64,000 bases of DNA from NCBI RefSeq assembly GCF_009176975.1, contig NZ_WEZG01000008.1, positions 1 through 64,000 on the forward strand, read 5' to 3'. Below are positions 53,315 through 62,339 of the stretch, in pieces; positions within the stretch are counted from its first letter, which is position 1; every line of letters starts with the position of its first letter. A program made the position numbers and the translations under genes. The DNA is from Aureimonas psammosilenae. GTDB lineage: Bacteria > Pseudomonadota > Alphaproteobacteria > Rhizobiales > Rhizobiaceae. The notes beneath the pieces are model-generated. The model did not search any database. It saw only the letters and a list, made by a program, of their open reading frames with translations, and was not told the DNA's origin.

Positions 53315-54333
53315 GCGACAAACCTCCGTTGGCTCTGGTCCGAACACACCGCCTCGATGGCGGCGACGATGCGTTCGGTGGTGGGATAGATCTGCGATTC
53401 CAGGGCCGGGCTGAACGGCACCTGCATGTTCAGCGACGCGACCCGCTTGATGGGCGCGCGCAAGGCATCATAGGCCTCGTCGGCGACCACGGCCGCGATC
53501 TCGGCCGCCGCGCCGCAGGTGCGGTGCGCGGGCTCGGCGATCACGAGGCGGCCGGTGCGGCGCACCGATTCAACGATGGTTCTGGTGTCGAGCGGAACCA
53601 GCGTGCGCGGGTCGATGACCTCGCAGGAGATGCCGCGCTCGGCCATCGCGTCGGCCGCCTTCAAGGCGAGCGCCAGCGAGCCGGACACGCCGACCACGGT
53701 GACGTCGGTTCCTTCGCGCCGCGTGCGGGCGACGCCGAGCGGAATCCGGTATTCCTCGTCGTCGACCTCTTCCTTCTGGCCCCAGAGAGGCACCGCCTCG
53801 AACATCAGCACCGGGTCGTCGCTGTCGATCGCCGAGCGCAGGAGGCCCTTGGCGTCGCTGGCAGAGGCGGGCGCGATCACTTTCAGACCGGGCACGTTCA
53901 TGAACATCGGATAGGGCCGGTCGGAATGGTGCGCGCCGGTGTTGAGCCCGTAGAACATGGCCGAGCGGAACACGACCGGGATCGAACTCTGACCGCCGAA
54001 CATATAGCGGTTCTTGGCCGCCTGGTTCACGAGCTGGTCCATCGCCATGTAGAGGAAGCTCGAATAGCTGAGATCGACGATGGGCCTGAGGCCCGTCATC
54101 GCCGCGCCGATGGCGGCGCCGACGATCGCTTCCTCCGCGATCGGCGTGTTGCGAATCCGGTTGCGCCCGAATTCCTGCACGAAGTCGCCCCGTTCGGCCC
54201 GCGCCTTGCCCGAGCCGGTCGTGCCGTAGACATTGGCCTCGACGTCCTCGCCGATGATGATCACCCGCTCGTCGGCGACCATCGCCTCGCGCTGCGCGGC
54301 CCCGATGGCCGCAATGTAGGTCATCACGCTCAT
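53311..54333 (-). CDS. 2-Oxoacid/acetoin dehydrogenase E1 component, beta subunit
   Basis: A 340-residue transketolase-type beta subunit (AcoB/PdhB/BkdA2 family). Start codon overlaps the alpha stop (ATGA). Features: IGEDVEANVYGTTGSGKARA, RNTPIAEEAIVGAAIGAAMTG, the C-terminal transketolase domain with EVIDPRTLVPLDTRTIVESVRRTGRLVIAEPA. Length and order (alpha, beta, then lipoyl) match acetoin dehydrogenase sets. With E1-alpha it binds TPP and should decarboxylate or cleave a 2-oxo compound and reductively acylate the lipoyl protein. Confidence 0.9.
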   Translation of the reverse strand: MSVMTYIAAIGAAQREAMVADERVIIIGEDVEANVYGTTGSGKARAERGDFVQEFGRNRIRNTPIAEEAIVGAAIGAAMTGLRPIVDLSYSSFLYMAMDQLVNQAAKNRYMFGGQSSIPVVFRSAMFYGLNTGAHHSDRPYPMFMNVPGLKVIAPASASDAKGLLRSAIDSDDPVLMFEAVPLWGQKEEVDDEEYRIPLGVARTRREGTDVTVVGVSGSLALALKAADAMAERGISCEVIDPRTLVPLDTRTIVESVRRTGRLVIAEPAHRTCGAAAEIAAVVADEAYDALRAPIKRVASLNMQVPFSPALESQIYPTTERIVAAIEAVCSDQSQRRFVA

Positions 54334-55334
54334 AGAGTGGTCTCCAGATCGTAGGCGTCGGAGTAGAGGTCCTCGAACGCGACGTGCGGCTCGGGATCGG
54401 GGCTTTCCAGCGTGAAGCGGACGCAGTCCTCGACTTCCTGCGCGATGGCGGCGTCCATCTCGTCCATCTGAGCCTCGCTCGCCACGCCGCGCTCGATGAG
54501 CACCTGGCGGAACAGGACGATCGGGTCCTGCGACAGCCAGTGGTCGCGCTCGGTGGCGTCGCGATAATCGACGTTGATGCGCAGCCCCTCGGAATGCTCG
54601 CGGAAGCGGTAGGTCATGACCTCGACCAGCGTCGGGCCTTCGCCCGCGCGGGCCCGGTCGGCGGCCTCGGCCACCGCGTCGTAGACGGCGAGCACGTCCT
54701 GACCGTTGTCGACGCGCACGCCCGGCAGGCCGAAGCCGTGGGCGCGGTCGACGATGCGGCCCGACGTCACCGTGTGGGCCGGAGTGGACAGGGCGTATTG
54801 GTTGTTCTCGCACAGGAAGATGACGGGCAGCTTCCAGACGGCGGCAAGGTTCAGCGCCTCGTAGAAGACGCCCTGGTTGGCCGCGCCGTCGCCGAAGAAG
54901 GACAGGGCGATGCGGTCTTGCTTGAGCACCTGGGCCGACAGGCCGGCCCCGACCGCGATCGGGATGGAGGAGCCGGTGATGCCGGACTCGCCGAGGCTGC
55001 CGACCGCGTAGTCTGCAAGGTGCAGCGAGCCTCCCTTGCCCTTGCACACGCCCGTGGCCTTGCCGACGAGCTCGGCCATCAATGGCCCGAGCGGCGAGCC
55101 CTTGCCGATCGGATGGCCGTGGCTGCGGTGGTTGCCGGTCATGTGGTCGCCGCGCCGAAGCGCCATGCAGGCGCCGACCACCTGCGCTTCCTGCCCGATC
55201 GAGGTGTGAACGGTGCCGGGGATCTGGCCCCGCTTCACCATCTTGGACGCGCGTTCGTCGAACAAACGAATGCGCAACATGCGACGCTGCATCTCCAGCA
55301 TCGTCTCGGCCGACAAGGACGCCGAATTCTGCAT
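54330..55334 (-). CDS. 2-Oxoacid/acetoin dehydrogenase E1 component, alpha subunit
   Basis: A 334-residue E1-alpha (AcoA/PdhA family) from the ATG at 55334, which has GGGGGAGGG just upstream; an ATG at 55361 lies near the operator and lacks this. TPP motif GDGAANQGVFYEALNLAAVWKLP, with FLCENN closing it; HRSHGHPIGKG and CKGKGGSLHLAD loops. First gene of the 12-gene minus-strand operon. The pair with E1-beta resembles acetoin dehydrogenase more than the pyruvate complex by size, but the substrate (acetoin, pyruvate, or a product of the local aldolase) is undetermined. Confidence 0.9.
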   Translation of the reverse strand: MQNSASLSAETMLEMQRRMLRIRLFDERASKMVKRGQIPGTVHTSIGQEAQVVGACMALRRGDHMTGNHRSHGHPIGKGSPLGPLMAELVGKATGVCKGKGGSLHLADYAVGSLGESGITGSSIPIAVGAGLSAQVLKQDRIALSFFGDGAANQGVFYEALNLAAVWKLPVIFLCENNQYALSTPAHTVTSGRIVDRAHGFGLPGVRVDNGQDVLAVYDAVAEAADRARAGEGPTLVEVMTYRFREHSEGLRINVDYRDATERDHWLSQDPIVLFRQVLIERGVASEAQMDEMDAAIAQEVEDCVRFTLESPDPEPHVAFEDLYSDAYDLETTL

Positions 55335-55355
55335 GCCCTCCCCCTTGCACCAAAT

Positions 55356-55370
55356 GTTCAACTGTTGAAC
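55356..55370. promoter_or_regulatory. Inverted repeat upstream of E1-alpha, candidate SorC operator
   Basis: GTTCAAC-T-GTTGAAC is a perfect 7+1+7 dyad located 21 bases before the E1-alpha start, in the divergent gap with the SorC gene. It shares the TGTTCA/TGAAC half-sites with the element at 56680-56696. Confidence 0.6.
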
Positions 55371-55615
55371 TTAAGTATCACGTCCGCAGCGGGCCGCAAG
55401 TGGAAAAATCGACGAGGCATGCATGCTCGTACCTTTCCTCGCACGTCATGCGGGTAGACAAAGGAGAACGAAAGTCGTCGTGTTCTGGGGGAATCAGGGT
55501 GTCGGCGCGCGGACATGGCAGGCCGCAAGACTTTCTGACGCAGTTGAGGTCGCACTGGACGAATGTTCCTCCAAGCCCCACAGAGCAAAGCCAGGAACGA
55601 GGGAAACAGGCGCGC

Positions 55616-56635
55616 ATGAGCGAAATCGATAGGATCAGCAATGAGCCGGCCCGAGCGGCGTGGCTCTACTACGCCGAGGAACTGACCCAGAGTCAGATCG
55701 CGGAGAAGCTCGGCGTCAGCCGCAGCACCGTGATCCGTCTTCTGCGCCGGGCCAAGGAAAGCGGGCTGGTGCAGATCACGCTCGGCGTTTCCACCCAGAC
55801 CTTCGAAGCCGAGCGCGACATCGAGGCGCGCTACGGCCTGAAACGAGCGCGCATCGTTCCGGGCGCCGAGGACGAGGCCATGCAGCGCCGCTGGATCGGC
55901 CAGATCGCGGCCGAAACGCTGACCGGCATGGTCCATGACGGGTCGATCGTCGCGGTGTCCTGGGGCACGACGCTGCAGGCCATGGCCGACTCGCTGTTCG
56001 GCGAAACGCAGGTCTCCAACATGCAGACGGTGGCGCTGGTCGGGGGGCTCCACAATGCGAGCCGGGGCACGAACCCGTCCGAGGTGGCCGAACAGCTCGG
56101 GCAATATTTCCGGGCGCCCGCCCGCGCCCTTTACGCGCCGGTCTACGTCAAGAACGAGGCCACCGCCGCCGGGCTTCGAAGCGATCCGGGTCTCGGCGAA
56201 GCGCTGGATCTGGCCCGCAATGCCTCACTCGTCGTGTTCGGCGTCGGCGCGCTCGACGACAACGCGACCATGCTGAAGCTCGGTTATCTCGATCCGGCCG
56301 AGCGCGCCTTCATCGAGCGCGCCGGGGCGGTGGGCGACATCGGCTGCCGCTGGATCGACGCGGACGGGCGCCCCGTGCCGCTTCCCCCGACCATCCATCC
56401 GATCGGCATCGACCTTGACGAGCTGCGGCGCATCCCCGAGCGTCTGGCGGTGGCGAGCGGCGCGACGAAGCGCGAGATCGTGCGCGCGACGCTGCGCGGC
56501 GGATATGCCACCCATCTCGTCACCGACGAGGCCTGCGCCGCCTTTCTTCTGGCGGACAAGGAGGGGGCGGCGGCTTCGGAAAGCAGCCGCGCCGCGAGCG
56601 TGCCCGAACGGCGGGCGGGCGGGCGGCGGCGCTGA
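55616..56635 (+). CDS. SorC/DeoR-type sugar-binding transcriptional regulator (EryD-like)
   Basis: A 339-residue SorC family protein from the ATG at 55616. HTH at about residues 24-47 (LTQSQIAEKLGVSRSTVIRLLRRA), then the sugar-phosphate-binding domain with VSWGTTLQAMADSLFG, VALVGGLHN, ALYAPVYVKNEATAAGL and GDIGCRWIDADGRPV. These regulators usually sense a phosphorylated sugar, and EryD of erythritol loci belongs to them. It is divergent from the E1-alpha operon and followed by its own FGGY kinase gene. Candidate operators with shared half-sites lie at 55356-55370 and 56680-56696. A basic tail RRAGGRRR closes the protein. Confidence 0.9.
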   Translation: MSEIDRISNEPARAAWLYYAEELTQSQIAEKLGVSRSTVIRLLRRAKESGLVQITLGVSTQTFEAERDIEARYGLKRARIVPGAEDEAMQRRWIGQIAAETLTGMVHDGSIVAVSWGTTLQAMADSLFGETQVSNMQTVALVGGLHNASRGTNPSEVAEQLGQYFRAPARALYAPVYVKNEATAAGLRSDPGLGEALDLARNASLVVFGVGALDDNATMLKLGYLDPAERAFIERAGAVGDIGCRWIDADGRPVPLPPTIHPIGIDLDELRRIPERLAVASGATKREIVRATLRGGYATHLVTDEACAAFLLADKEGAAASESSRAASVPERRAGGRRR

Positions 56636-56679
56636 TCGGCCCTTGTCGGGAACTCAAGGATTCGCTGAAATGAAATAGT

Positions 56680-56696
56680 TGTTCATGAGATGAACA
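56680..56696 (+). promoter_or_regulatory. Inverted repeat upstream of the second FGGY kinase, candidate SorC operator
   Basis: TGTTCAT-GAG-ATGAACA is a perfect 7+3+7 dyad, 73 bases before the kinase start and 45 bases after the SorC stop. The shared TGTTCA/TGAACA half-sites with 55356-55370 suggest one regulator for both units. Confidence 0.6.
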
Positions 56697-56768
56697 TATG
56701 CTTCAATCATGCTGCTTACCGGCGAAGATCGCGACAATGCGACGCGCCGGCAGGACAGGGGAGGAAGC

Positions 56769-58235
56769 ATGATTCTCGGAATCGATCTTGGAACCTCGGT
56801 CGTGAAGGCCGCAAGCTTTTCGCCTGACGGCCGGAACCTTGCCGTCGCGTCCCGCCGCACGGTGTTCGACCAACCCGGCGACGGGCGGGTCGAACAGGAC
56901 TTCGAGATGCTGGTGCATTCGGTCGGTGAGGTGATCGCCGAGGTCTGCGAGCGCTCCGGCCAGATCCCCGAAGCGATCGGCATCACCGGCCAGGGCGACG
57001 GCCTATGGCTTCTGGACGAGGAAGGGCGCGCCGTGCGCCCCGCCATTTCCTGGCTCGACGACCGGGGCACCGCCCCGCTCCAGCGCTGGATCGACTCGGG
57101 CGTCTACGACGCCGTGTTCAGGCGCAACGCCAACGCCATCTTCCCCGGCTCGCACGCCCCGCTGATGGCCGCGCTGGCGGCAGCCGAGCCCGACGCCTTG
57201 GAGCGAGCGGCGACCGCGAGCTACCTCAAGGACGGCATTCTCCAGCGCCTGACCGGCGCGCGCGTGACCGACGCTTCCGACAGTTCGCTTCCCTTTCTCG
57301 ACATCGTGAAGCGCGATTACGATCCCGAGATCCTCCGGCTGCTCGGCCTCGAGCGCTATCGCCGGCTTCTGGCGCCCGTGATGCCGGCGCCCGGGCAAGC
57401 CTTTCCCTTGAACGCGGCGGGCGCGGCGCTGACCGGCTTGCCCGAGGGCATCCCAGTCCATGCCGGACCCTTCGACCTCGTGGCCTGCCCCATCGGCGCG
57501 GGCGTGCGCAATATTGGCGACGGCCTCATCATCATGGGCACGACGCTGGCCTGCGAAGTGATGGTGGACCGGATCGACACCGCCGCCGATCCCGTCGGTA
57601 TGACGCTCTGTACGCCGGCTCCCGACCGCTGGATTCGCTCGCTTCCAGCCACCGTCGGCACGGCGGCGCTGGACTGGGTCCTCAACCTCGTGGGCGCCAA
57701 GCACGACCAAGTGGAAGACCTTCTGTCGCGCAGCGTGCCGGGCGCGAACGGCGTCACCGCCCTTCCTTATTTCTCCGCCATCGGCGAGCGTGCGCCCTTC
57801 TGCGACGTCAGGGCGCGCGGGCAGCTCGCGGGCCTTTGCACGCGAACGACCTCCGCCGACCTCGTCACCGCCGTTTGCGAGTCGGTCGCCTATGCGGCGC
57901 GCCACTGCATCGAGGCGGCGGGGCTCGACGGCCGGTTGATGATCTGCGGGGGCGGCTCCTCCTCGCCGGCCTGGTCGCAGATGCTGGCCGACGTCCTGCA
58001 AATACCCCTCCAAGTCGCGCCCAAGCCCGAGGTCGGCGCGCGCGGTGCCTGCATGGCGGCGATGGACGTGGTGGGCATCGGCTACGACGCCGAAGCCTGG
58101 ACGAAGGCCCACGGCACGATCGAGCCGCGCGCGGCGAGCGCCCGACACTACGGCGCGGGCTACGACCATTATCTCGACACGGTGGCCGCTGCCCGATCCC
58201 TTTGGAACCATCCGCGCCGCCTCGCCGCCGCCTGA
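56769..58235 (+). CDS. FGGY family polyol/sugar kinase, EryA-like
   Basis: A 488-residue kinase; the ATG at 56769 has GGGGAGGAA just upstream. N-terminal phosphate loop [16 protein letters not shown], then [16 protein letters not shown], which I associate with erythritol kinases and close polyol kinases, [13 protein letters not shown], the nucleotide region [12 protein letters not shown] and C-terminal [24 protein letters not shown]. With a SorC regulator and a GlpD/EryB-like dehydrogenase in the divergent operon it recalls erythritol loci, but the aldolase and oxoacid dehydrogenase genes do not belong to those. The substrate is probably a polyol or deoxy-sugar. Lipoyl synthase follows after 29 bases. 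Confidence 0.88.
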   Translation: MILGIDLGTSVVKAASFSPDGRNLAVASRRTVFDQPGDGRVEQDFEMLVHSVGEVIAEVCERSGQIPEAIGITGQGDGLWLLDEEGRAVRPAISWLDDRGTAPLQRWIDSGVYDAVFRRNANAIFPGSHAPLMAALAAAEPDALERAATASYLKDGILQRLTGARVTDASDSSLPFLDIVKRDYDPEILRLLGLERYRRLLAPVMPAPGQAFPLNAAGAALTGLPEGIPVHAGPFDLVACPIGAGVRNIGDGLIIMGTTLACEVMVDRIDTAADPVGMTLCTPAPDRWIRSLPATVGTAALDWVLNLVGAKHDQVEDLLSRSVPGANGVTALPYFSAIGERAPFCDVRARGQLAGLCTRTTSADLVTAVCESVAYAARHCIEAAGLDGRLMICGGGSSSPAWSQMLADVLQIPLQVAPKPEVGARGACMAAMDVVGIGYDAEAWTKAHGTIEPRAASARHYGAGYDHYLDTVAAARSLWNHPRRLAAA

Positions 58236-58264
58236 ACCGGGCTTCCGGCCCCCAAGGAAACTTC

Positions 58265-59218
58265 ATGTCCCGCGATCTGACGATCCCCGCCGAGCGCCAC
58301 CCCGAAAAGGCCCATCGCCCGGTGACGCCCGACCTGCCGAAACCCGCCTGGATTCGCGTCAAGGCGCGTGTCGGCGAAGGCTACAAGGCGACGCGCGAGA
58401 TCGTGGAAGCGCATCGCCTGACCACGGTCTGCGAAGAGGCCGGCTGTCCCAATGTCAGCGAATGCTGGAGCCAGCGCCACGCCACCATGATGATCATGGG
58501 CGACATCTGCACGCGCGGCTGCACCTTCTGCAACGTCGCCACCGGGCGGCCCGATGCGCTCGACCGTTTCGAACCCGCGCGCGTCGCCAACGCCGTGAAG
58601 AAGCTGGGCCTCGCGCATGTGGTGGTCACCAGCGTCGACCGCGACGATCTGGAGGACGGCGGTGCGGACCATTTCGCGCGCACGATCGAGATGATCCGCC
58701 GTCATTCGCCGGACACCACGGTGGAGATCCTGACGCCCGACTTCCGGCGCTGCCCTTCCTCGGCGCTGGAAAGGGTGATCGCGGCCGCGCCCGATGTCTT
58801 CAACCACAATCTGGAGACCGTGCCGGGGCTCTACGCCGAGGTGCGGCCGGGGGCGCGCTACTACACCTCGCTTCGCCTTCTCCAGCGCGCCAAGGAACTG
58901 CGGCCCTCGCTCTTCACCAAAAGCGGCATCATGGTGGGCCTCGGCGAAACGCGGCGGGAAATCCTTCAGGTGATGGACGATATGCGGGCTGCGGATGTCG
59001 ATTTCCTGACGATCGGCCAGTACCTGCGCCCGACGCCCCGCCACCACGCGGTGGAACGCTACGTCCCGCCGGAGGAATTCGCCGAATACGAGCGGATCGC
59101 GCGGGCGAAGGGCTTTCTGATGGTGTCGGCGACGCCCCTCACCCGGTCGAGCTACCATGCCGGCAAGGATTTCGCGCGCCTGCGCGACGCCCGGGCGGCC
59201 CAGCTTCGCTCGAACTGA
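58265..59218 (+). CDS. lipA: Lipoyl synthase (LipA), probably dedicated to the island's complex
   Basis: A 317-residue radical-SAM enzyme that inserts two sulfurs into octanoyl groups on lipoyl domains. The auxiliary cluster cysteines are C56, C61, C67 and the radical-SAM cluster is C82-x3-C86-x2-C89 in [23 protein letters not shown] and the final [11 protein letters not shown] segment are family hallmarks. It follows the FGGY kinase by 29 bases on the plus strand. Acetoin operons of some bacteria also carry a lipA homologue (acoS), so a special copy for the lipoyl protein at 53072-53314 is plausible. It could also be the main cellular LipA. Confidence 0.92.
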   Translation: MSRDLTIPAERHPEKAHRPVTPDLPKPAWIRVKARVGEGYKATREIVEAHRLTTVCEEAGCPNVSECWSQRHATMMIMGDICTRGCTFCNVATGRPDALDRFEPARVANAVKKLGLAHVVVTSVDRDDLEDGGADHFARTIEMIRRHSPDTTVEILTPDFRRCPSSALERVIAAAPDVFNHNLETVPGLYAEVRPGARYYTSLRLLQRAKELRPSLFTKSGIMVGLGETRREILQVMDDMRAADVDFLTIGQYLRPTPRHHAVERYVPPEEFAEYERIARAKGFLMVSATPLTRSSYHAGKDFARLRDARAAQLRSN

Positions 59219-59303
59219 CGTGAAGAGCGATTTTTCACGCGAACGGGCCTTGTCCCATCGCATTGCAGCACAAGAGGTCGCTTGCGCTCCGACGAACATA
59301 TGA

Positions 59304-59332
59304 TACAAATGCGTATGCCTTGATCATTTGTA
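59304..59332 (+). promoter_or_regulatory. Inverted repeat before the pepD operon
   Basis: TACAAATG (59304-59311) and CATTTGTA (59325-59332) are perfect inverted half-sites separated by 13 bases, in the 295-base gap after lipA. They resemble a two-half-site operator for the unit starting at 59514; no regulator for it is in the window. Confidence 0.5.
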
Positions 59333-59513
59333 CCATCTACGCATGAACATCCGGATCGAGCGCCATTCACGGGAAGGATGACGCTCTTCGGAACACATCT
59401 TCGCAGCGAGCATGCCGGTGCGGCCCAATAGCCTCGCCATCCGGCGAGGCCGGGCGAGCCCTCGAAGACGCCGACAAAGTTTTAAATGCACATCGGATTT
59501 CTGGGAGGAAACG

Positions 59514-60980
59514 ATGCGGGTTCTGGAAGATGTCGAACCGCGTGAAGTCATGGGGTTCTTCGAACAGTTGAGCGCGCGCCACCGCTGCTCGCAACACGAA
59601 AAGCAGGCGACGGACTTCATCGCCGACTTCGCCACGGAGCGCGGTCTCGAGCACCATCGCGACGAACTCCAGAACATCATCGTCAAGAAGCCCGGAACGC
59701 CGGGCTATGAGCAGGCGCCGACCGTGATCCTGCACGGCCATCTCGACATGGTCTGCAAGGTCGACGACGGAGTAAGCCATGATTTCGCCAGCCAGGGCGT
59801 GAAGCTGAAGCTCGACGGCGACCGGGTCCGCGCGGAAGGCACGACGCTCGGCGCCGACAACGGGCTCGGCATCTCCTACATGCTCGCCCTTCTCGATTCC
59901 CGCGACATCCCCCATCCGCCGCTCGAATGCGTGATGACGGCGATGGAGGAGATGGGCAAGGTCGGCGGCGACGGCGTGGACCTGAAGCTCCTTTCCGGCA
60001 AGCGGATGATCGACTTCAACTGGATCGACGAGAATCAGCTTCTGGCGGGCTGCTCGGGCGACGTGTCGTGCCAGATCGACGTCGAGGCCGGTTGGGAAGA
60101 GGCCGAGGCCGGTCGCACGGCGCTTGTCGTGGACCTTCGTGGGCTTCGCGGCGGCCATTGCGAATTCGACATCCATTTCGAGCGCGGCAACGCGATCACG
60201 CTTCTGGGGCGGCTCGTACGCGCCGCGACGAGAGCCGGGGATGTCAGGATCGCGAGCGTTTCGGGCGGCGTCCAGAACAACGTCATTCCGGCCGAAAGCG
60301 AGGCCGTCCTGTGGGTGCCGAGCGCCGAAGCGGATAAAGTGGCCAAAGCGGTGGAAGCGCTTGCGGTCGAGCTGAAGCGCGAATTCGCGCTCGCCGACCC
60401 GGACCTGCGCATCAAGGTCACGAAGGAGAACCGGGACGTTTCGCGCGTTTTCTCCAAACGGGCGGGCGATGCGCTGATCGCCATCCTGGCGCTTCTGCCG
60501 GACGGCATCCAGACCCAGAACCTCGAAGTCCAGGGCAACTGGGAAACATCCAACAATATCGGCCTGATGCGCACCAAGAAGAACGGCGTCCAGATCGTGT
60601 CCACGATCACCAGCGCCGTGACCTCGCGCAAGCATGCCGTTCTCGACAAGATGATGCTGCTGGCGGAGATGGCGGGCGATGGCGTCACCGCCAAGCAGAT
60701 CGGCCTCGATGCGCCGGAATTTCCCTGGAACCCCCAATCGCGCATGCTGGAGATCGCCAAGGAAAGCTATGGGCGGGTCATGGGCCGGGCGCCCGACATC
60801 CTCGTGTCCGTCTGCTCTCTCGAACTCGGCATGTTCACCCAGCGCATCGAAGGGCTCGACACGATCGGCATCGGGACGAACCTCTACGACCTTCATTCGC
60901 CGAAGGAGAGCATGGACCACACGTCGGCGGCCCGCGTTTGGCCGCTCATCAAGGACGTGATGCGCCACCTCGACCGCTGA
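59514..60980 (+). CDS. pepD: Aminoacyl-histidine dipeptidase (PepD, M20 family)
   Basis: A 488-residue cytosolic metallopeptidase with a strong GGGAGGAA site 3 bases before the ATG at 59514. M20 catalytic motifs: H-x-D in VILHGHLDMV, GADNGLG with the bridging Asp, EE in TAMEEMGKVGG, and a C-terminal H in ESMDHTSA. The lid domain is inserted at about 190-390. PepD hydrolyses Xaa-His and other dipeptides. It is the first gene of an operon with an epoxide hydrolase-like protein and a ribose-type ABC importer, an unusual combination. The imported compound may contain an amide or peptide bond. Confidence 0.9.
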   Translation: MRVLEDVEPREVMGFFEQLSARHRCSQHEKQATDFIADFATERGLEHHRDELQNIIVKKPGTPGYEQAPTVILHGHLDMVCKVDDGVSHDFASQGVKLKLDGDRVRAEGTTLGADNGLGISYMLALLDSRDIPHPPLECVMTAMEEMGKVGGDGVDLKLLSGKRMIDFNWIDENQLLAGCSGDVSCQIDVEAGWEEAEAGRTALVVDLRGLRGGHCEFDIHFERGNAITLLGRLVRAATRAGDVRIASVSGGVQNNVIPAESEAVLWVPSAEADKVAKAVEALAVELKREFALADPDLRIKVTKENRDVSRVFSKRAGDALIAILALLPDGIQTQNLEVQGNWETSNNIGLMRTKKNGVQIVSTITSAVTSRKHAVLDKMMLLAEMAGDGVTAKQIGLDAPEFPWNPQSRMLEIAKESYGRVMGRAPDILVSVCSLELGMFTQRIEGLDTIGIGTNLYDLHSPKESMDHTSAARVWPLIKDVMRHLDR

Positions 60981-61073
60981 TCGACGGAAAACCGCGCCGA
61001 GCGGCGCTGAGCGCGGGCCTCCGGTGGGCCCGCGACGGGAAGTTGCGCCTTTGATTCTGGGAGGAATGGGCAC

Positions 61074-62312
61074 ATGGCATCATCGAGCGAGGTTCGGGAC
61101 TTCAAGATCCATATCCCGGACGAGGATCTGGCGGATCTCAGCGAGCGGCTGAAGCGCACGCGCTACTCGAACGACTTCGCCAACGACGATTGGCGCTACG
61201 GCTACAACACCAAGTATCACCGCGAACTCATCCAGTACTGGATCGACGAATACGATTGGCGCGACGTCGAGCGGCGGATGAACGAACTGCCGCAGTTCCG
61301 CATCGACCTGATGGGCGTGCCGCTTCACTTCGTTCATGTGCGCGGCAAGGGGCCGAACCCGATGCCGCTCCTGATCCATCACGGCTGGCCCTGGACCTTC
61401 TGGGACCTGCGCAAGGTGATCGGGCCCCTGACCGACCCCGAAAGCTTCGGCGGACGGGCGGAGGACAGCTTCGACGTCGTCCTGATCTCCCTGCCGGGCT
61501 ATGGCTTCTCCTCGCCCCTCACGCAAACGGGCTGGAACTTCTGGCGCACGGCCGATCTCGAGAACACGCTGATGCGGGACGTTCTCGGCTACGAGCGCTA
61601 CGCCACCGCCGGCGGCGACTGGGGCGCGCTGATCGCCCAGCAGCACGGCCACAAATACGAGCGCGACGTGATCGGCGTTTACACGCACTTTCCCGCGCAG
61701 ATGAGCCATTACCTGCCCGCCCACCCGGACCAGCCGGAGGGCATCCGCTACGACCCGCTCCTCGGGCTTCCGGCGGCGACCGAATACACGGCCGAGGAAG
61801 CCGGCTGGTTCGAGCGCGGCAAGCTCTTCGTGGAGCGCGAAAGCGGCTATGGCGAGATGCAACTCACCAAACCGCAGACGCTCGCCTCGCTGGTGGCCGA
61901 CTCGCCCGCCGGCCAGCTCGCCTGGATCACCGAGAAACGGTACTTCTGGGGCCTGGCCGAGCGCGGGGTCGGAACCGAGGCTTTCGAGCGCGTGTGGCCG
62001 AAGGAAGACCTCGTCACCACCGCCGCCGTCTACTTCCTGACCAATACGGGCGGAACTTCATCGCGCTACTACTGGGAATGCCGGGGCAATCCCTGGACGC
62101 CGAGCCACGACCGCTTCCCGGTCGTTGGCGTCCCCACCGCCGTCTCGATCTTTCCGGGCGAGATCTACAAGCCCCCGCGGACCTGGACCGAGAAATACTT
62201 CAACCTCGCGCAGTACCGCATCCACGACCGTGGCGGACATTTCGCGCCGCTCGAGGTGCCGGACCTCTTCGTGGACGACGTGCGCACGTTCTTCCGCGAC
62301 CTTCGAAGCTGA
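61074..62312 (+). CDS. Epoxide hydrolase family alpha/beta-hydrolase (EHN domain)
   Basis: A 412-residue protein with an N-terminal EHN domain (about 5-115) and an alpha/beta-hydrolase core. Oxyanion motif HGWP (103-106), nucleophile D182 in GGDWGALI, and catalytic H389 in DRGGHFAPLEVPDLF. The lid carries YFW and two Tyr candidates for epoxide polarisation. The sequence matches microsomal-type epoxide hydrolases, which hydrolyse epoxides to diols; many bacterial relatives have unknown natural substrates. The ATG at 61074 follows GGGAGG by 9 bases. In this operon it probably acts on the ligand imported by the neighbouring ABC system, or on a toxic intermediate. Confidence 0.88.
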   Translation: MASSSEVRDFKIHIPDEDLADLSERLKRTRYSNDFANDDWRYGYNTKYHRELIQYWIDEYDWRDVERRMNELPQFRIDLMGVPLHFVHVRGKGPNPMPLLIHHGWPWTFWDLRKVIGPLTDPESFGGRAEDSFDVVLISLPGYGFSSPLTQTGWNFWRTADLENTLMRDVLGYERYATAGGDWGALIAQQHGHKYERDVIGVYTHFPAQMSHYLPAHPDQPEGIRYDPLLGLPAATEYTAEEAGWFERGKLFVERESGYGEMQLTKPQTLASLVADSPAGQLAWITEKRYFWGLAERGVGTEAFERVWPKEDLVTTAAVYFLTNTGGTSSRYYWECRGNPWTPSHDRFPVVGVPTAVSIFPGEIYKPPRTWTEKYFNLAQYRIHDRGGHFAPLEVPDLFVDDVRTFFRDLRS

Positions 62313-62339
62313 CACAAAGAAAAACCAGAGGAGGATTTC

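Noticed and set aside
49703-55334. The housekeeping pyruvate dehydrogenase complex
   Set aside because: The E2 is split and interrupted by catabolic genes, E3 is missing, and the genes are in a regulated-looking operon with a sugar importer.
42031-58235. An AI-2 (lsr) uptake and processing locus, suggested by SorC regulator, FGGY kinase and ribose-type importer
   Set aside because: No LsrF- or LsrG-type genes, only one RbsC-like permease, and several genes (GlpD-like, aldolase, E1/E2, AraM-like) that are foreign to lsr operons.
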